Shown in pieces: positions 28,194-38,315 of a stretch of DNA of 64,000 bases. Source of the stretch: Haloquadratum walsbyi J07HQW2 (GTDB taxonomy: Archaea; Halobacteriota; Halobacteria; Halobacteriales; Haloferacaceae). The position numbers and the translations under genes were made by a program. The stretch is from contig NZ_KE356561.1 in NCBI RefSeq assembly GCF_000415985.1, positions 2,450,289-2,514,288 on the forward strand. The letters are read 5' to 3'. The notes below the pieces were generated by a model. The model worked only from the letters and a program-made list of their open reading frames with translations. It was not told the DNA's origin and did not search any database. Each line of letters begins with the position of its first letter. Position 1 is the stretch's first letter.

Positions 28194-29429
28194 TCACACA
28201 GTCTCAGATTCTAATGCTTCTATACCAGCGAGGGGTTCTCCAGTCAGGGCACGAATATACGCTCCACCGGCAATTGAAACGTGATCAAAGTCTGTTTTAT
28301 TCATATCATACATCTCAATCGCTCGAGACGTATCGCCTCCACCGACAACAGAAAAACACTCAGTCTCTGCAATCGCTTCCAATACTTGCACTGTTCCAAC
28401 AGCAAAGTCTTTATTTTCGAACACACCAAGAGCACCTTTGACAAAGGCTGCATCAGCATCGCGAATCATATCGGCGTACAGTTCTGCTGTCGCAGTTCCG
28501 ATATCCATGAAGGAAACACTCTTATCAGTGATTGAATCGACGGCGACCTCTGCACGCTCACCCGCATCATCATATGCAAGATCGTTTGCAAGCGTTATCT
28601 GATCAGCGTGATCTGTAAGGATTGAATTAATCACCTCGCTATTGCGTTCCCACTGTGTATCATACCGGTCAGTTTCAGAGGAAATATCAAAACCAACTGG
28701 AATATCTGAGGCACGGAGGAATAACTCACCTACAACCCCACCCAATAAAAATGAATCAACACTCTCGCCAAGATTATCTATTACATCAATAACGTCAGTC
28801 GCTTTCGTCCCGCCAACAGCCATGATGACGGTGCCATCAAATTCTTTCTTCGCAATAGCAGTATTAGCTTCATATTCGGTCTCCATCACACGACCAGCAT
28901 ATGAGGGAAGTACGCTAGGAAACCCAACAAGAGACGCATGTGAGCGATGGGCAGCCGAGTATGCGTCATTTACATATGCGTCTACATGACCAGACAATGA
29001 CTGCACGAATGTTGTGTCAGCTTTTGTTTCTGGGTCTGCCTCGGGGAGTTCGTCTTCACACATACGTGTGTTTTCTAGTAATAATACATCTCCAGGCTCA
29101 GTTACACCGATTGACTCGCCAACCCGGCTGCCGTAAGTGTCATCGATAAATTTGACGTCACAGTCAAGATATGTTTCAAGTACTGATGCATGTCCCTCAA
29201 GTGAGACAAAATCATCATCCCCAGGACGACCCTGATGTGCGAGGAGAATAACATGATATCCAGCGTCCGATAATTCTTGCACTGTCTGTGCATGACGCTC
29301 AAAACGACGATTATCTTGAACCGCGCCATCACTGATAGGTGAGTTTAGGTCAACTCGGACAAGAACCCGTTTTTCACTGGCTATATCTGTATCGGCATTG
29401 AGAGTATCAATAGTATCGAATGAAGACAT
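28194..29429 (-). CDS. pgk: 3-phosphoglycerate kinase
   Basis: 411 residues. Interconverts 1,3-bisphosphoglycerate and 3-phosphoglycerate with ADP/ATP. The substrate site motif RVDLNSPI and NRRFERHAQTVQEL lie in the N-terminal domain. GGTKATDVIDV and the nucleotide loop SVVGGGDTSRAIE (about 365) lie in the C-terminal domain. It sits downstream of the bacterial-type gap gene on the same strand, 103 bases apart. In Haloferax this pgk-gap neighbourhood belongs to gluconeogenesis. Confidence 0.95.
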   Translation of the reverse strand: MSSFDTIDTLNADTDIASEKRVLVRVDLNSPISDGAVQDNRRFERHAQTVQELSDAGYHVILLAHQGRPGDDDFVSLEGHASVLETYLDCDVKFIDDTYGSRVGESIGVTEPGDVLLLENTRMCEDELPEADPETKADTTFVQSLSGHVDAYVNDAYSAAHRSHASLVGFPSVLPSYAGRVMETEYEANTAIAKKEFDGTVIMAVGGTKATDVIDVIDNLGESVDSFLLGGVVGELFLRASDIPVGFDISSETDRYDTQWERNSEVINSILTDHADQITLANDLAYDDAGERAEVAVDSITDKSVSFMDIGTATAELYADMIRDADAAFVKGALGVFENKDFAVGTVQVLEAIAETECFSVVGGGDTSRAIEMYDMNKTDFDHVSIAGGAYIRALTGEPLAGIEALESETV

Positions 29430-29532
29430 GTAAGATAGTGTTAATTCTCGGTATTGACTGTTGGTTATTGGGTGAAAGATACTGAAGTGCTGTCATATCA
29501 TGACGGATTAACGGTCACAATTACGTACGTAA

Positions 29533-30582
29533 TTATGTATTTGTATTCGTAATGTACTGTGCAAGATCAAGCATCCGGTTTGAGAATCCAAACTCGTTGT
29601 CATACCAGGTTAAAATCTTGTATAGTCCTCCTGCGTTCACCTGATTAGTCGAATTAAGATCAACCATCGATGAAAATGGGAGTCCAATGATATCTGAGGA
29701 AACAACCTCATCATCAGTATAGCCTAAGACACCAGCAAGTGGACCGTCGTCAGCAGCATTGCGGAATGCACTATTCACACCTTCGACACTTGGTGCAGCC
29801 GATAAGTCGACAACTAATTCTGTAATTGACCCATTCGGTACTGGAACCCGCATTGCCATTCCATCGAGTTTTCCATCAAGCTGTGGAAGTATCTCGGTGG
29901 TTGCCTGTGCAGCTCCTGTTGAGGTCGGAACAATGTTCTCTGCGGCTGCCCGTCCTCGTCGTGTTTTTGACATTGGACTGTCGATAAGTGCCTGACTTCC
30001 AGTGTATGCATGAACGGTCGTCAAAAGACCACTCTCAATCCCAAATTCATCATTGAGGACCTTTGCGACTGGAGTAACAGAGTTGGTTGTACAGGACGCA
30101 TTCGAAAGGATATCCTCACCGGCGTACTCGTTATGATTGACACCATACACAATCTGCTTAACTGGCTCATCACCCTTTGGTGGTGCAGAAATAATCACCT
30201 TATTTGCTCCTGCCTCTAGATGTGCAGCAGCGTCTGATCGAGTTCGAAAAATGCCAGTGCACTCGAGTGTTACATCGACATCAAGTTGATCCCACGGCAA
30301 TTCTGTGGGATCTTGAATGTTATATAATGGCACAGTCGTATCGCCGATGGTGAGCACGTCCCCATCTTGTGAGATATCATCTCCCCGACCCATAACCGTA
30401 TCATACTTTGCCAAATAACCCATATCATCGAATTCCATAACGTCATTAATCCCGACAAGCTCAATTGATGGGTTGTTAGTGATTGCTCGGAGGACGCTTC
30501 GTCCGATTCGACCAAAGCCGTTTAACCCAACCCGAATGGCATCATTGCTGGGGTCAGCGAACAGATTTGATTTTTCACTCAT
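29533..30582 (-). CDS. Glyceraldehyde-3-phosphate dehydrogenase, bacterial/class I type
   Basis: 349 residues from the ATG at 30582 (MSEKSNLFADPSN); an ATG seven codons upstream is less likely. The NAD(P) site is VGLNGFGRIGRSVLRA, the catalytic Cys lies in SNASCTTNSVTPV, and the closing helix is WYDNEFGFSNRML. It differs completely in sequence from the archaeal type II GAPDH at 62203-63276. Its position beside pgk parallels Haloferax GapII, which serves gluconeogenesis. Direction of use here is inferred. Confidence 0.94.
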   Translation of the reverse strand: MSEKSNLFADPSNDAIRVGLNGFGRIGRSVLRAITNNPSIELVGINDVMEFDDMGYLAKYDTVMGRGDDISQDGDVLTIGDTTVPLYNIQDPTELPWDQLDVDVTLECTGIFRTRSDAAAHLEAGANKVIISAPPKGDEPVKQIVYGVNHNEYAGEDILSNASCTTNSVTPVAKVLNDEFGIESGLLTTVHAYTGSQALIDSPMSKTRRGRAAAENIVPTSTGAAQATTEILPQLDGKLDGMAMRVPVPNGSITELVVDLSAAPSVEGVNSAFRNAADDGPLAGVLGYTDDEVVSSDIIGLPFSSMVDLNSTNQVNAGGLYKILTWYDNEFGFSNRMLDLAQYITNTNT

Positions 30583-30796
30583 ATGTGAGTACACTTCATA
30601 CACATACTTGAATCCCTATGTTCCGATGATAGTGACTAAACCACACCTAGCATTCACGCTCATAGAAATCCACCTCTTCGACAAGCAATTATACACAGTT
30701 ATTTTCGGCTAGAATCACAAGTAAATAATAATTTAGCACGTAGTCTATGTAGTTGAGGAGAAGTCTTTTTATCGAACATAACTTACATTCGTATGA

Positions 30797-31159
30797 ATGA
30801 GAGATGACCCCGACGATCCGTTTGATGACTTCTTCGATGGGATCGAGCGGATGATGAATGAGATGACAGACGATGGCGCTGCTGGATTTGCGTCTGAGAC
30901 ACACGTTGATGTTTACAATGACGATGATCAACTTCGAGTTGTTGCTGATCTCCCAGGCGTCACAAAGGACGCAATTACGCTTCAATGCGATGGAACCGTA
31001 TTGACAATCTCAGCTGCGGGTGATCGTCGTGAGTATGATGAACGAATTCAGCTGCCGACACGCGTTGATGAACACAGCGCAGATGCGTCGTTCAATAATG
31101 GTATTCTCCAGGTATCATTTCAGAAATCAGATGACTCAGCGGCAATTGATGTCGAATAA
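30797..31159 (+). CDS. Hsp20/alpha-crystallin small heat-shock protein
   Basis: 120 residues. An ATP-independent holdase chaperone. A short N terminus (DDPFDDFFDGIERMMNEM) precedes an alpha-crystallin domain: VDVYNDDDQLRVVADLPGV, then IQLPTRVDEHSADASFNNGI ending in LQVSF. It lacks a classic IXI tail. An AT-rich promoter-like TCTTTTTATCG lies about 30 bases upstream. It is transcribed away from the gap-pgk pair. Confidence 0.9.
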   Translation: MRDDPDDPFDDFFDGIERMMNEMTDDGAAGFASETHVDVYNDDDQLRVVADLPGVTKDAITLQCDGTVLTISAAGDRREYDERIQLPTRVDEHSADASFNNGILQVSFQKSDDSAAIDVE

Positions 31160-31530
31160 TTCCTACAAGAAGCATACTCTTTGCCTCTGAATTCTCGGTG
31201 GTTGTCTTCCGCTGTTATCAATTTTGACTAGTTGTGATCAGCTTGAACTTCCTGTAGGACTATACCGAAGATATGCACCAAGCGTATGTCTGCGCACGCA
31301 ATGACAACCCCCCGGGTGAATTCGCATGCTACCTATGAAAATATCGTTCGACACGTCCTAACTCAGTGTAAAAACATCGACATGTAGTATGCAGCTGTTA
31401 AACATACAGAATAGAAATATCATTGACAAGTCCGCTAGGCTCCATACTGAGACTCAGCGTAGCGATTGGGCAATTGTCTCAAGTAAAGTATAATGAAACA
31501 GTTGGGATATGCTGAATTGATATCATCAAT
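31160..31530. other. Intergenic, no gene supported
   Basis: About 370 bases. A 33-codon plus-strand frame (31286-31387, MSAHAMTTPRVNSHATYENI) ends in a stop and has no recognisable relative. It could be a gene scrap. Nothing else seen. Confidence 0.35.
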
Positions 31531-32400
31531 TTATGCCTCCGCAGTCTGACGAATTAATGTGGAGAGCTGATCCCAAAAATCAGCATCGTATTTCTCTGTA
31601 TCATCGATTGTTGGTCGTGCGTTTGTTTCAGAGACAACTGCTCGCTGGTCAGTGACGAGAATATCAACACCAAGATAATTAATATCGAGTACTGCTGCGG
31701 TTTTTATTGCTAACTCTTGATACTGATCTGGAATCTGAACACCATGAGCTGTTGCTCCGCGGTGAACATTATGTTTCCACTGTTCATTATCCACATCAGC
31801 ATGCGAATTGGATATCCGACGTTCAACGCCACCAACGACATTACCGTTGACAACCATCACTCGATAATCTCGCGCATTTGGGAGAAACTCTTGAATCAAA
31901 TATGATTTATCACCTGTTGCTTGATAGTCATGAACAAGATCAAGATAGTCGATGATACCAAGCAATGAGTCGATATCACTCGCTGTTGTGACCCCAATGC
32001 CACGCGTTGCTGAATTTGGCTTTATTACAACTGGAAATGAAAGCGTATCAACAGCTTCGATAACTGCGTCATGATCAATTGGGTTTGAAATAACGCGCGT
32101 TTCAGGAACTGGAATATTTGTCTGTGCAAGCGTTGCGAGAACAGCGGCTTTGTTTCGCGAGGTAACTATTGCATCTCGACCGTTAACCCATGGAATATTA
32201 TGCCGTGCCGAGATAACCCCACCTTCCATCAATCGCCCTGGATACACAAATCCAACATCATACTCAGCTGCTGGTGACTGCGTAAGATCGACTGTTCGCT
32301 GAGTCGCCTGTAGGTGTTCAACGGTGATATCACGATCAGCGAGTGGCTCTTTCATTCGAGTGAATGTTGTTGAAGCTGTCGTGACAGCAAGTGTGAGCAT
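31531..32400 (-). CDS. RimK-like ATP-grasp ligase
   Basis: 289 residues from the ATG at 32400 (MLTLAVTTASTTFTRM); in-frame codons further upstream are AT-rich and not conserved-looking. ATP-grasp enzymes join a carboxylate to an amine through an acylphosphate. The ATP lysine region is FPVVIKPNSATRGIGV. The hinge and metal sites follow in SYLIQEFLPNARDYRVMVV, VGVDILV and ETNARPTID. The family includes RimK (glutamylation of S6), LysX/ArgX and cofactor F420 ligase. Which amine is modified here cannot be told from sequence. Confidence 0.85.
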   Translation of the reverse strand: MLTLAVTTASTTFTRMKEPLADRDITVEHLQATQRTVDLTQSPAAEYDVGFVYPGRLMEGGVISARHNIPWVNGRDAIVTSRNKAAVLATLAQTNIPVPETRVISNPIDHDAVIEAVDTLSFPVVIKPNSATRGIGVTTASDIDSLLGIIDYLDLVHDYQATGDKSYLIQEFLPNARDYRVMVVNGNVVGGVERRISNSHADVDNEQWKHNVHRGATAHGVQIPDQYQELAIKTAAVLDINYLGVDILVTDQRAVVSETNARPTIDDTEKYDADFWDQLSTLIRQTAEA

Positions 32401-32662
32401 CGCGTATGTCAGTATAGTAAGCGTGACACCATCTATAAATAATTCGAACGAGCCAACAACTGGGAAAATCATAGCTATTAGATGACGCTTTTGTGTATAA
32501 TAAAACGCCACATACAGATCTCACCTCGAGTAACAAAGACGGTCTGAAAGAAGTAGCCTTGAGCTGACAGGCACTTAGATATATTACAAATAAAAACTTC
32601 CAGCATTTGTGGGTAGGGATATGATTAATTTTTACTGTAACCCGGTCGCTGACGATATCAAC

Positions 32663-33193
32663 TTAGGAAATAAGCAGTTTTTGTCCTTTTTCAACATCGA
32701 CTCGACATGGTGGTGATATCTTATTATATGCTCGACGAAGACCATCCTTGGCAACAGAGGCATCATCAACCCCACAATAAATAGTGAATACACGCTCATT
32801 CTGTTGAATACGAGCAGCCGTCCCGACAGGCTTTCCGAAGGCTTGTCGCATCCCATCTGAGACTCGGTCTGCGCCAGCACCAGTTGCTTGCTTGTTCTCA
32901 CGGAGGATCTGATGTGGGAATTTTCGAAGAACCATCTTATAATTATCCTGCCCAACCTGTTTGAGCATCGTTCGGTTTGCTGAAAGGCGGGCAGACTCAA
33001 GAGATCCGTGACGGATTTGACATTCTTCTTCAATCCGTAAACTAATCTGGACGGGGTAATCTTGTGGTCCCGTCTGAAGATTTCCCATATTGTGCTGTGC
33101 AATTTTCGAACCGGGGATCCCAGTGACGTAGTCACGTCGCGTGTAAGACGGCTTTGAGAGCTTCCGGTACATGGAGGCAGGCTTATCGGACAT
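32663..33193 (-). CDS. rpl10e: 50S ribosomal protein L10e (L16 family)
   Basis: 176 residues. Archaeal L10e is the counterpart of bacterial L16 and lies near the tRNA elbow on the large subunit. The N terminus [20 protein letters not shown] is followed by [21 protein letters not shown] (the conserved L16/L10e block, about residues 100-120), then [17 protein letters not shown]. It is complete. NucS lies 71 bases upstream on the same strand; a shared transcript is possible. Confidence 0.95.
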   Translation of the reverse strand: MSDKPASMYRKLSKPSYTRRDYVTGIPGSKIAQHNMGNLQTGPQDYPVQISLRIEEECQIRHGSLESARLSANRTMLKQVGQDNYKMVLRKFPHQILRENKQATGAGADRVSDGMRQAFGKPVGTAARIQQNERVFTIYCGVDDASVAKDGLRRAYNKISPPCRVDVEKGQKLLIS

Positions 33194-33264
33194 TGTGTAT
33201 GTTCTTATATACTCACACGGCTATACAGGCTAAAAACGCTTCGAAGCAAAGAGAGACACTCATA

Positions 33265-33978
33265 TTATTCAATATCGACCGAGCAGTACTCAAAGTCCCA
33301 CTCATCAAGTAGCGAAGCTGTTCGATCAGTAATTGAGGGGGCAACGAGTATTCCACGTGTAGAAGTATTCGAAAGTTCTGTTGTGATTGCCTCGACGTAT
33401 CGTTTTAGTTGGCTTGCAGCTGATGGTCCAACCCGCCGCCGTTTTAATTCAACAACGACAGGTCGACCAGCAGCATCTTTTCCAAAGATATCGATTGGAC
33501 CTGCTGTTGTCTGTCTTTCAGTCGCAATTGGATCAAACCCGTCTTCAATAACATCTGGGGAATCTAGAATTCGCTGTCGAAGATCCTCCTCACTTCCAAT
33601 TAATGTAAGATCACTTCGGTCAGTGACCGCGTACGCAGATATTGTCTCGACGCGCTCAAATAAAACATCAAGCTGCTCTGTAGGATTACTCCGTGTGCTT
33701 TGAATCTGAAGTTGCCCGTCACGAACACTTGCATTGTGTGTCGACCCAGGGGGTTGCCAATTGACCGGTTCACGGCTCTCGTTCGTATGAACAAGTGCAG
33801 TTCCATCAGGCTTGTATATGACAAGTCGTTGTCCTGGTCCTAATGTCGAGGCTGCCCGTCCCTCATAATGAACCTCACATCGACCAAACATTGTTAGGAG
33901 ACGTCCATTCTCGAATGCAGACTCTAGTAGCTCGAATGCATCTCGATGTGTGGGTCGATAAAGTCTTGTTGTGGACAT
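33265..33978 (-). CDS. nucS: Mismatch-specific endonuclease NucS/EndoMS
   Basis: 237 residues. EndoMS makes double-strand cuts at base mismatches, giving many archaea and actinobacteria a MutS-independent mismatch pathway. An N-terminal dimerisation and DNA-binding domain (about 1-115) precedes a PD-(D/E)XK-like nuclease domain. Its metal-site residues lie in GPIDIFGKDAAGRPVVVELK (Asp, then the E-L-K core) followed by RRRVGPSAASQLKRYVE. All motifs are intact. It overlaps no gene; a VanZ-like gene ends seven bases upstream of its start. It is notable because mutS in this window is frameshifted. Confidence 0.93.
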   Translation of the reverse strand: MSTTRLYRPTHRDAFELLESAFENGRLLTMFGRCEVHYEGRAASTLGPGQRLVIYKPDGTALVHTNESREPVNWQPPGSTHNASVRDGQLQIQSTRSNPTEQLDVLFERVETISAYAVTDRSDLTLIGSEEDLRQRILDSPDVIEDGFDPIATERQTTAGPIDIFGKDAAGRPVVVELKRRRVGPSAASQLKRYVEAITTELSNTSTRGILVAPSITDRTASLLDEWDFEYCSVDIE

Positions 33979-33985
33979 CGGCCAC

Positions 33986-34396
33986 CTAGTGATATCGTTG
34001 TGTTACAACATCAAAAACCGAACGTGTGTAGATAGAGGTAGCACCCACAGTGTTTGCAAGTATATCAGTGAAAGATAATTGCCGCGCCGGAATCATTATC
34101 TGGAGTCCTTCTATTCCAATGCCGTATGCGATTACAAAAATGATCACAATAAACATATCTCGACCGTTTTTCGGAGTGAATCTTTGTGTATTGACAATTG
34201 TCCATGCCAATACGGCGTACCCAATTATATGTAAAACAACATCCATGCGAATCTCAAACATCGTATCGATCCCGACCGCATGACCCCCACCTCGTAGTGG
34301 AATAATAGATGCAATGAGGATAATAACTGCACAACATAGAGGAGCTATCCACTGCTTGTGATGATTAGTTTGTAGTATCCACAGAGGCGACCCCAT
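33986..34396 (-). CDS. VanZ-like membrane protein
   Basis: 136 residues with four hydrophobic helices (about 15-35, 52-70, 80-100 and 108-125). The VanZ family pattern shows in MDVVLHIIGYAVLAWTI (conserved His in the second helix) and YGIGIEGLQIMIPARQLSFTD, whose Glu and Gln are typical. Function in archaea is unknown; VanZ contributes to teicoplanin resistance in enterococci. The closely spaced nucS downstream is probably on the same transcript. Confidence 0.82.
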   Translation of the reverse strand: MGSPLWILQTNHHKQWIAPLCCAVIILIASIIPLRGGGHAVGIDTMFEIRMDVVLHIIGYAVLAWTIVNTQRFTPKNGRDMFIVIIFVIAYGIGIEGLQIMIPARQLSFTDILANTVGATSIYTRSVFDVVTQRYH

Positions 34397-34518
34397 GGCT
34401 ATTCGTGGTTATTGATCGAAGAAAGTGGTTCAGAGAACTGTCGCAACCGAAGTGGACTCTGCCGCCCGCCGGACCGCCAGCCTCCGTCCGCTACGTGTGT
34501 GTCGACTTCAATGCCGGG

Positions 34519-34713
34519 TTACAGGCGCTCGACGTTCTTCGCACGCGGACCCTTGTCCGCTTGCACAATTTCAAACTCGAGATCTTGGCCTTCTTCGAGG
34601 TCTGGACCGCCAATATCTTCCATATGGAAGAAAACATCCTCGTCTGCATCCTCGGTGGATATGAATCCGTAACCGCCTGTGTCGTTAAAGAAGTCGACAG
34701 TACCTTGCGCCAT
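34519..34713 (-). CDS. Cold-shock domain protein
   Basis: 64 residues from the ATG at 34713. An OB-fold RNA/DNA chaperone: RNP-1-like GGYGFIST and RNP-2-like DVFFHM, with an acidic surface instead of the usual basic one (FEIVQADKGPRAKNVERL at the end). It starts MAQGTVDFFNDT. DNA here is more GC-rich than in neighbouring genes, as in highly expressed haloarchaeal genes. It is divergent from the thermosome gene across 278 bases. Confidence 0.94.
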   Translation of the reverse strand: MAQGTVDFFNDTGGYGFISTEDADEDVFFHMEDIGGPDLEEGQDLEFEIVQADKGPRAKNVERL

Positions 34714-34957
34714 TGCAAGTACAATATTTCCCTGGCTACACATAACTGTTGTGCGATGTGTGATACCACGGCGAGACATCTGTGTCTACGCACTACACAA
34801 TCTTAATATCGTATAAACCCATACATTGATAGGAAAATCAGGGGCTGATATGTCGATACAGTTTTTGATTCACTTTGTCGAAATCAGGACATTGACCCAC
34901 TCTTAGTCGAATTATGTGATAAGACATCACACGCCACTGTGTAATGCCAACAAAATA

Positions 34958-34965
34958 TTTATATA
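34958..34965 (+). promoter_or_regulatory. TATA box of the thermosome gene
   Basis: TTTATATA with an A-rich stretch just before it. It lies about 27-34 bases before the ATG at 34992, which predicts a transcript with almost no leader, common in haloarchaea. It is one of the clearest promoters in the window. Confidence 0.65.
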
Positions 34966-34991
34966 GAATCGCAAACAATCACCGAGTGAAT

Positions 34992-36668
34992 ATGAGTCAG
35001 CGAATGCAGCAAGGTCAGCCGATGATCATCATGGGCGACGACGCACAGCGCGTCAAGGACCAAGATGCTCAAGAGTACAATATTCAGGCGGCGCGAGCCG
35101 TATCTGAAGCTGTACAGTCAACACTCGGACCAAAAGGCATGGATAAGATGCTTGTCGACTCAATGGGTGATGTTACAATCACAAACGATGGTGTAACCAT
35201 CCTACAAGAGATGGACATCGATAACCCAACAGCAGAAATGATCGTTGAAGTCGCCGAGACACAGGAAGATGAAGCTGGCGACGGAACAACAACTGCAGTT
35301 GCTATTGCTGGTGAACTCCTGAAGAATGCCGAGGAGCTTCTTGAACAGGACATTCATCCAACAGCCGCAATTCGTGGATTTAATCTCGCAAGCGAAGAAG
35401 CACGATCAGAAATTGACGAGGTAACACAGGCTGTCGAACCTGGCGAGACAGAACTTCTACAGAAGGTCGCTGAAACCTCGATGACCGGAAAAAGTTCTGA
35501 ACTTGATAAAGAGATTTTGGCTGAATTAGTCGTTGAGACGGTTGAGGCAATCACGGTCGAAGCCAACGATGGCTCCTACGTTGTTGATCTTGAGAATCTC
35601 AATATTGAGACTCAAACCGGACGAGCAGCGTCTGAGTCTGAGTTGCTCAATGGGGCAGCGATTGATAAGGATCCAGTTCATGACGATATGCCGACTGCTG
35701 CTGCGGAGGCAAATATCTTGCTGCTGAATGAGCCTATCGAGGTTGAAGAAACGGATGTCGATACGCAAGTAAACATCGAGTCCCCGGATCAACTACAACA
35801 GTTCCTTGATCAAGAAGAAAAGCAACTCAAGGAGAAGGTTGACAAAATCGCAGATTCTGGTGCTGACGTTGTGTTCTGCCAGAAGGGTATCGATGACCTT
35901 GCACAGCACTATCTTGCGAAGGAAGATATCATCGCAGTCCGTCGAGCAAAGAAGTCAGACATTGGTTTCTTGAAAAACGTTCTTGAGGCTAATGTTGTCT
36001 CCGATCTTGACAGTGTTACTGAAGATGACCTTGGATACGGGTCGGTTCGACGCGATGGTGAAGATGAGCTATTCTATGTCGAAGGACTCGGCTCAGAGAC
36101 TCACGGCGTAACGCTATTGCTCCGTGGGTCAACCGATCACGTCGTTGATGAGCTTGAGCGTGGTATCAACGACGCTATTGATGTCGTTTCAACAACTGTC
36201 TCAGATGGTCGCGTTGTTGCTGGTGGTGGAGCTATCGAGGTTGAGGTCGCTCGTCGTCTTCGTGATTATGCTGACTCTGTCAGCGGACGTGAACAGTTAG
36301 CCGTTGAAGCCTTCGCAGACGCACTCGAACTTGTTCCCCGAGTGCTTGCAGAGAATGCCGGGCTTGATTCGATAGATACGCTCGTCGATCTGCGAAAAGC
36401 TCATGAGAATGGTGACACAGGCGCTGGTCTGAATGTATTCAGCAGTGATGTTGAGGACTCATTCGACGCTGGTGTCGTTGAGCCAGCACACTCAAAAGAA
36501 CAGGCAATCGCTTCAGCCGCTGAAGCTGCAAATCTTGTGCTCAAGATTGACGATATTATCGCCGCTGATGAACTGAGCACCAGCGGCGATGATGACGAAG
36601 GCGGTGCCCCAGGTGCCGGCGGTATGGGCGGCATGGGTGGCATGGGCGGTATGGGCGGTGCGATGTAA
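34992..36668 (+). CDS. thsA: Thermosome (group II chaperonin) subunit
   Basis: 558 residues from the ATG at 34992 ([20 protein letters not shown]); an ATG 16 codons upstream lies before the TATA box and was rejected. ATP-driven protein folding in a double-ring chamber. The equatorial nucleotide site has [17 protein letters not shown] and [15 protein letters not shown]. The apical domain with helical lid follows, then [20 protein letters not shown]. The C terminus is a GGM repeat tail, the usual hallmark. Which of the paralogous subunits this is cannot be settled here. Confidence 0.95.
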   Translation: MSQRMQQGQPMIIMGDDAQRVKDQDAQEYNIQAARAVSEAVQSTLGPKGMDKMLVDSMGDVTITNDGVTILQEMDIDNPTAEMIVEVAETQEDEAGDGTTTAVAIAGELLKNAEELLEQDIHPTAAIRGFNLASEEARSEIDEVTQAVEPGETELLQKVAETSMTGKSSELDKEILAELVVETVEAITVEANDGSYVVDLENLNIETQTGRAASESELLNGAAIDKDPVHDDMPTAAAEANILLLNEPIEVEETDVDTQVNIESPDQLQQFLDQEEKQLKEKVDKIADSGADVVFCQKGIDDLAQHYLAKEDIIAVRRAKKSDIGFLKNVLEANVVSDLDSVTEDDLGYGSVRRDGEDELFYVEGLGSETHGVTLLLRGSTDHVVDELERGINDAIDVVSTTVSDGRVVAGGGAIEVEVARRLRDYADSVSGREQLAVEAFADALELVPRVLAENAGLDSIDTLVDLRKAHENGDTGAGLNVFSSDVEDSFDAGVVEPAHSKEQAIASAAEAANLVLKIDDIIAADELSTSGDDDEGGAPGAGGMGGMGGMGGMGGAM

Positions 36669-36691
36669 CTCACAATTAGGTTAATATAATT

Positions 36692-36720
36692 CTCTCAGAG
36701 CCTCTTTATATCTCTGAGAG
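36692..36720 (+). terminator. Inverted repeat after the thermosome gene
   Basis: Perfect 9-base arms CTCTCAGAG and CTCTGAGAG with an 11-base loop containing CTCTTTATAT, beginning 24 bases after the stop. It is not followed by a strong T run, so it may act in transcript end formation or stability rather than as a simple terminator. Confidence 0.45.
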
Positions 36721-37009
36721 AGTTCATACTCTGATGACCTATTCAAGATAAACACGTTATACTCACGTCAATTATTTGCAGTAACCCACGTGTTCGATGA
36801 GCAACGATACCGATGATTTGCGGTTGAATTAGCTTATCTATCAAGACGAACGCCGAACTTTTATTAGTATTAATTCTGCTTCAATGATTAGTTTCTGACA
36901 TACGCAAAAACAAATATGGATGTCTCAAAGCTCCTGTTGCCAATTAAATCGGCGTACCGAAGAGACAACGAGCAGGCAGTATATACACCTGAGCGGCAAA
37001 TTATATATT

Positions 37010-38020
37010 ATGCAACGTGAGACCCTCTTATTGAATGCCACGGACGTCAAGCAGAATGCTCCGATGTCAGAGGTTGTTCCTGCTGTTGAGGACGCGTTCG
37101 CTGCCTTCCAACGCGGAGATGCACAGATGCCAGCGAAATCTTATATCGAGTTACCACAGTATAATGGTGATTTCCGCTCAATGCCAGCGTATCTTGATGC
37201 TGGGAGTTGGGATGCAGCGGGAATCAAATGGGTGAATGTCCACCCAGATAATCATGACCAGTTTGATTTACCAACGGTTCTCGGGACAATGATATACTCC
37301 GATCCTGAGACTGCATTCCCACTTGCGATACTCGATGGACGAGAGTTGACAATGCAGCGAACCGGTGCTGCTGCAGCTGTTGCCACCGATCATCTTGCCG
37401 TTTCTGATGCATCCTCACTCGGGATTGTGGGTGCTGGTGTTCAATCGTATACCCAGTTGGAGGCGATTTCTCAGATTCGACCGATTGAGACGGTTTTTGT
37501 TGCTGATCGTAATGAAAAACGTGTTACGAAATTTATTGAAACATTTGATACCGAAACCGAATTTGATGTCCATGCAGGATCAATCGGTGATGCTGCTGGA
37601 TGTGATATTCTCTCGACTGTAACACCAGTTGAGGACCCGATTGTTCCCCGAGAAGCAGTCGGCGATGATACGCATATCAATGCAATGGGAGCAGACGCAC
37701 CAGGCAAACATGAACTTGCAGATGAGATTTTATCTGATGCGATGATTATTATCGATGATTACGAGCAAACGACTCATTCGGGTGAAATTAACGTCCCATG
37801 GCAGGCGAATCAGTTAGATGAAAATGATATCAACGCCTCAGTCGGCGAGGTGGTAGTTGATCAACATTCAGGGAGAAAGGACAAAACGGGTATTTCAGTG
37901 TTTGACTCGACTGGTCTCGCAATTCAGGATGTCGCGGCTGCGCATATCGTCTATAAGCATGCACGTGCGAATAATAATGGATATGATTTTGATCTTCTTG
38001 GGTTTGCGGAAACACACTGA
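37010..38020 (+). CDS. Ornithine cyclodeaminase/mu-crystallin family dehydrogenase, alanine dehydrogenase type
   Basis: 336 residues from the ATG at 37010 (MQRETLLLNATDVKQ); 30 upstream in-frame codons lack coding character. The family includes archaeal alanine dehydrogenase, ornithine cyclodeaminase and L-lysine/arginine relatives. The substrate lysine lies in GIKWVNVHPDN, and the NAD site in LGIVGAGVQSYTQLEAI with DRNEKR after the second strand. THINAMGADAPGKHELADE and the active-site Asp region SVGEVVVDQHSG follow. A stand-alone gene. Alanine dehydrogenase is the most common haloarchaeal annotation but is not proven. Confidence 0.87.
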   Translation: MQRETLLLNATDVKQNAPMSEVVPAVEDAFAAFQRGDAQMPAKSYIELPQYNGDFRSMPAYLDAGSWDAAGIKWVNVHPDNHDQFDLPTVLGTMIYSDPETAFPLAILDGRELTMQRTGAAAAVATDHLAVSDASSLGIVGAGVQSYTQLEAISQIRPIETVFVADRNEKRVTKFIETFDTETEFDVHAGSIGDAAGCDILSTVTPVEDPIVPREAVGDDTHINAMGADAPGKHELADEILSDAMIIIDDYEQTTHSGEINVPWQANQLDENDINASVGEVVVDQHSGRKDKTGISVFDSTGLAIQDVAAAHIVYKHARANNNGYDFDLLGFAETH

Positions 38021-38133
38021 GTTTCTGCGCTTCTATCAGGCATGGTGTGTAATACAGTAACAAAACTCAAATCTGTGGACTCCTTCATATCTTAACGCTT
38101 GTAGATATCTTTTTGTATGGTAGTCAGTATCTA

Positions 38134-38286
38134 ATGTCCAATCATGATTGTGTGCACTATGCAGCGTTTATTTCAGCACTATTATACTATGATATTGGAA
38201 GGGTCAAAAATCACCGTCCAAGTGAAGCCTTTCATATTCCAGTCGAACACGAGACTATTCTTCACTATATCAAGTTCATTCGTTGA
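38134..38286 (+). CDS. Hypothetical 50-residue ORF
   Basis: Reads MSNHDCVHYAAFISALLYYD, then GRVKNHRPSEAFHIPVEHET and a short end before TGA. The residue mix (His, Tyr, Glu, few rare codons) looks more like a protein than the surrounding DNA. No family recognised, no promoter evident. It could equally be the remnant of a larger gene. Confidence 0.35.
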   Translation: MSNHDCVHYAAFISALLYYDIGRVKNHRPSEAFHIPVEHETILHYIKFIR

Positions 38287-38315
38287 TCATACTCATAGCT
38301 GAAGTTGCACGTTTG

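Noticed and set aside
35084-35353. Reverse-strand frame within the thermosome gene
   Set aside because: Ser-rich translation is the usual antisense image of an acidic gene; no independent signal.
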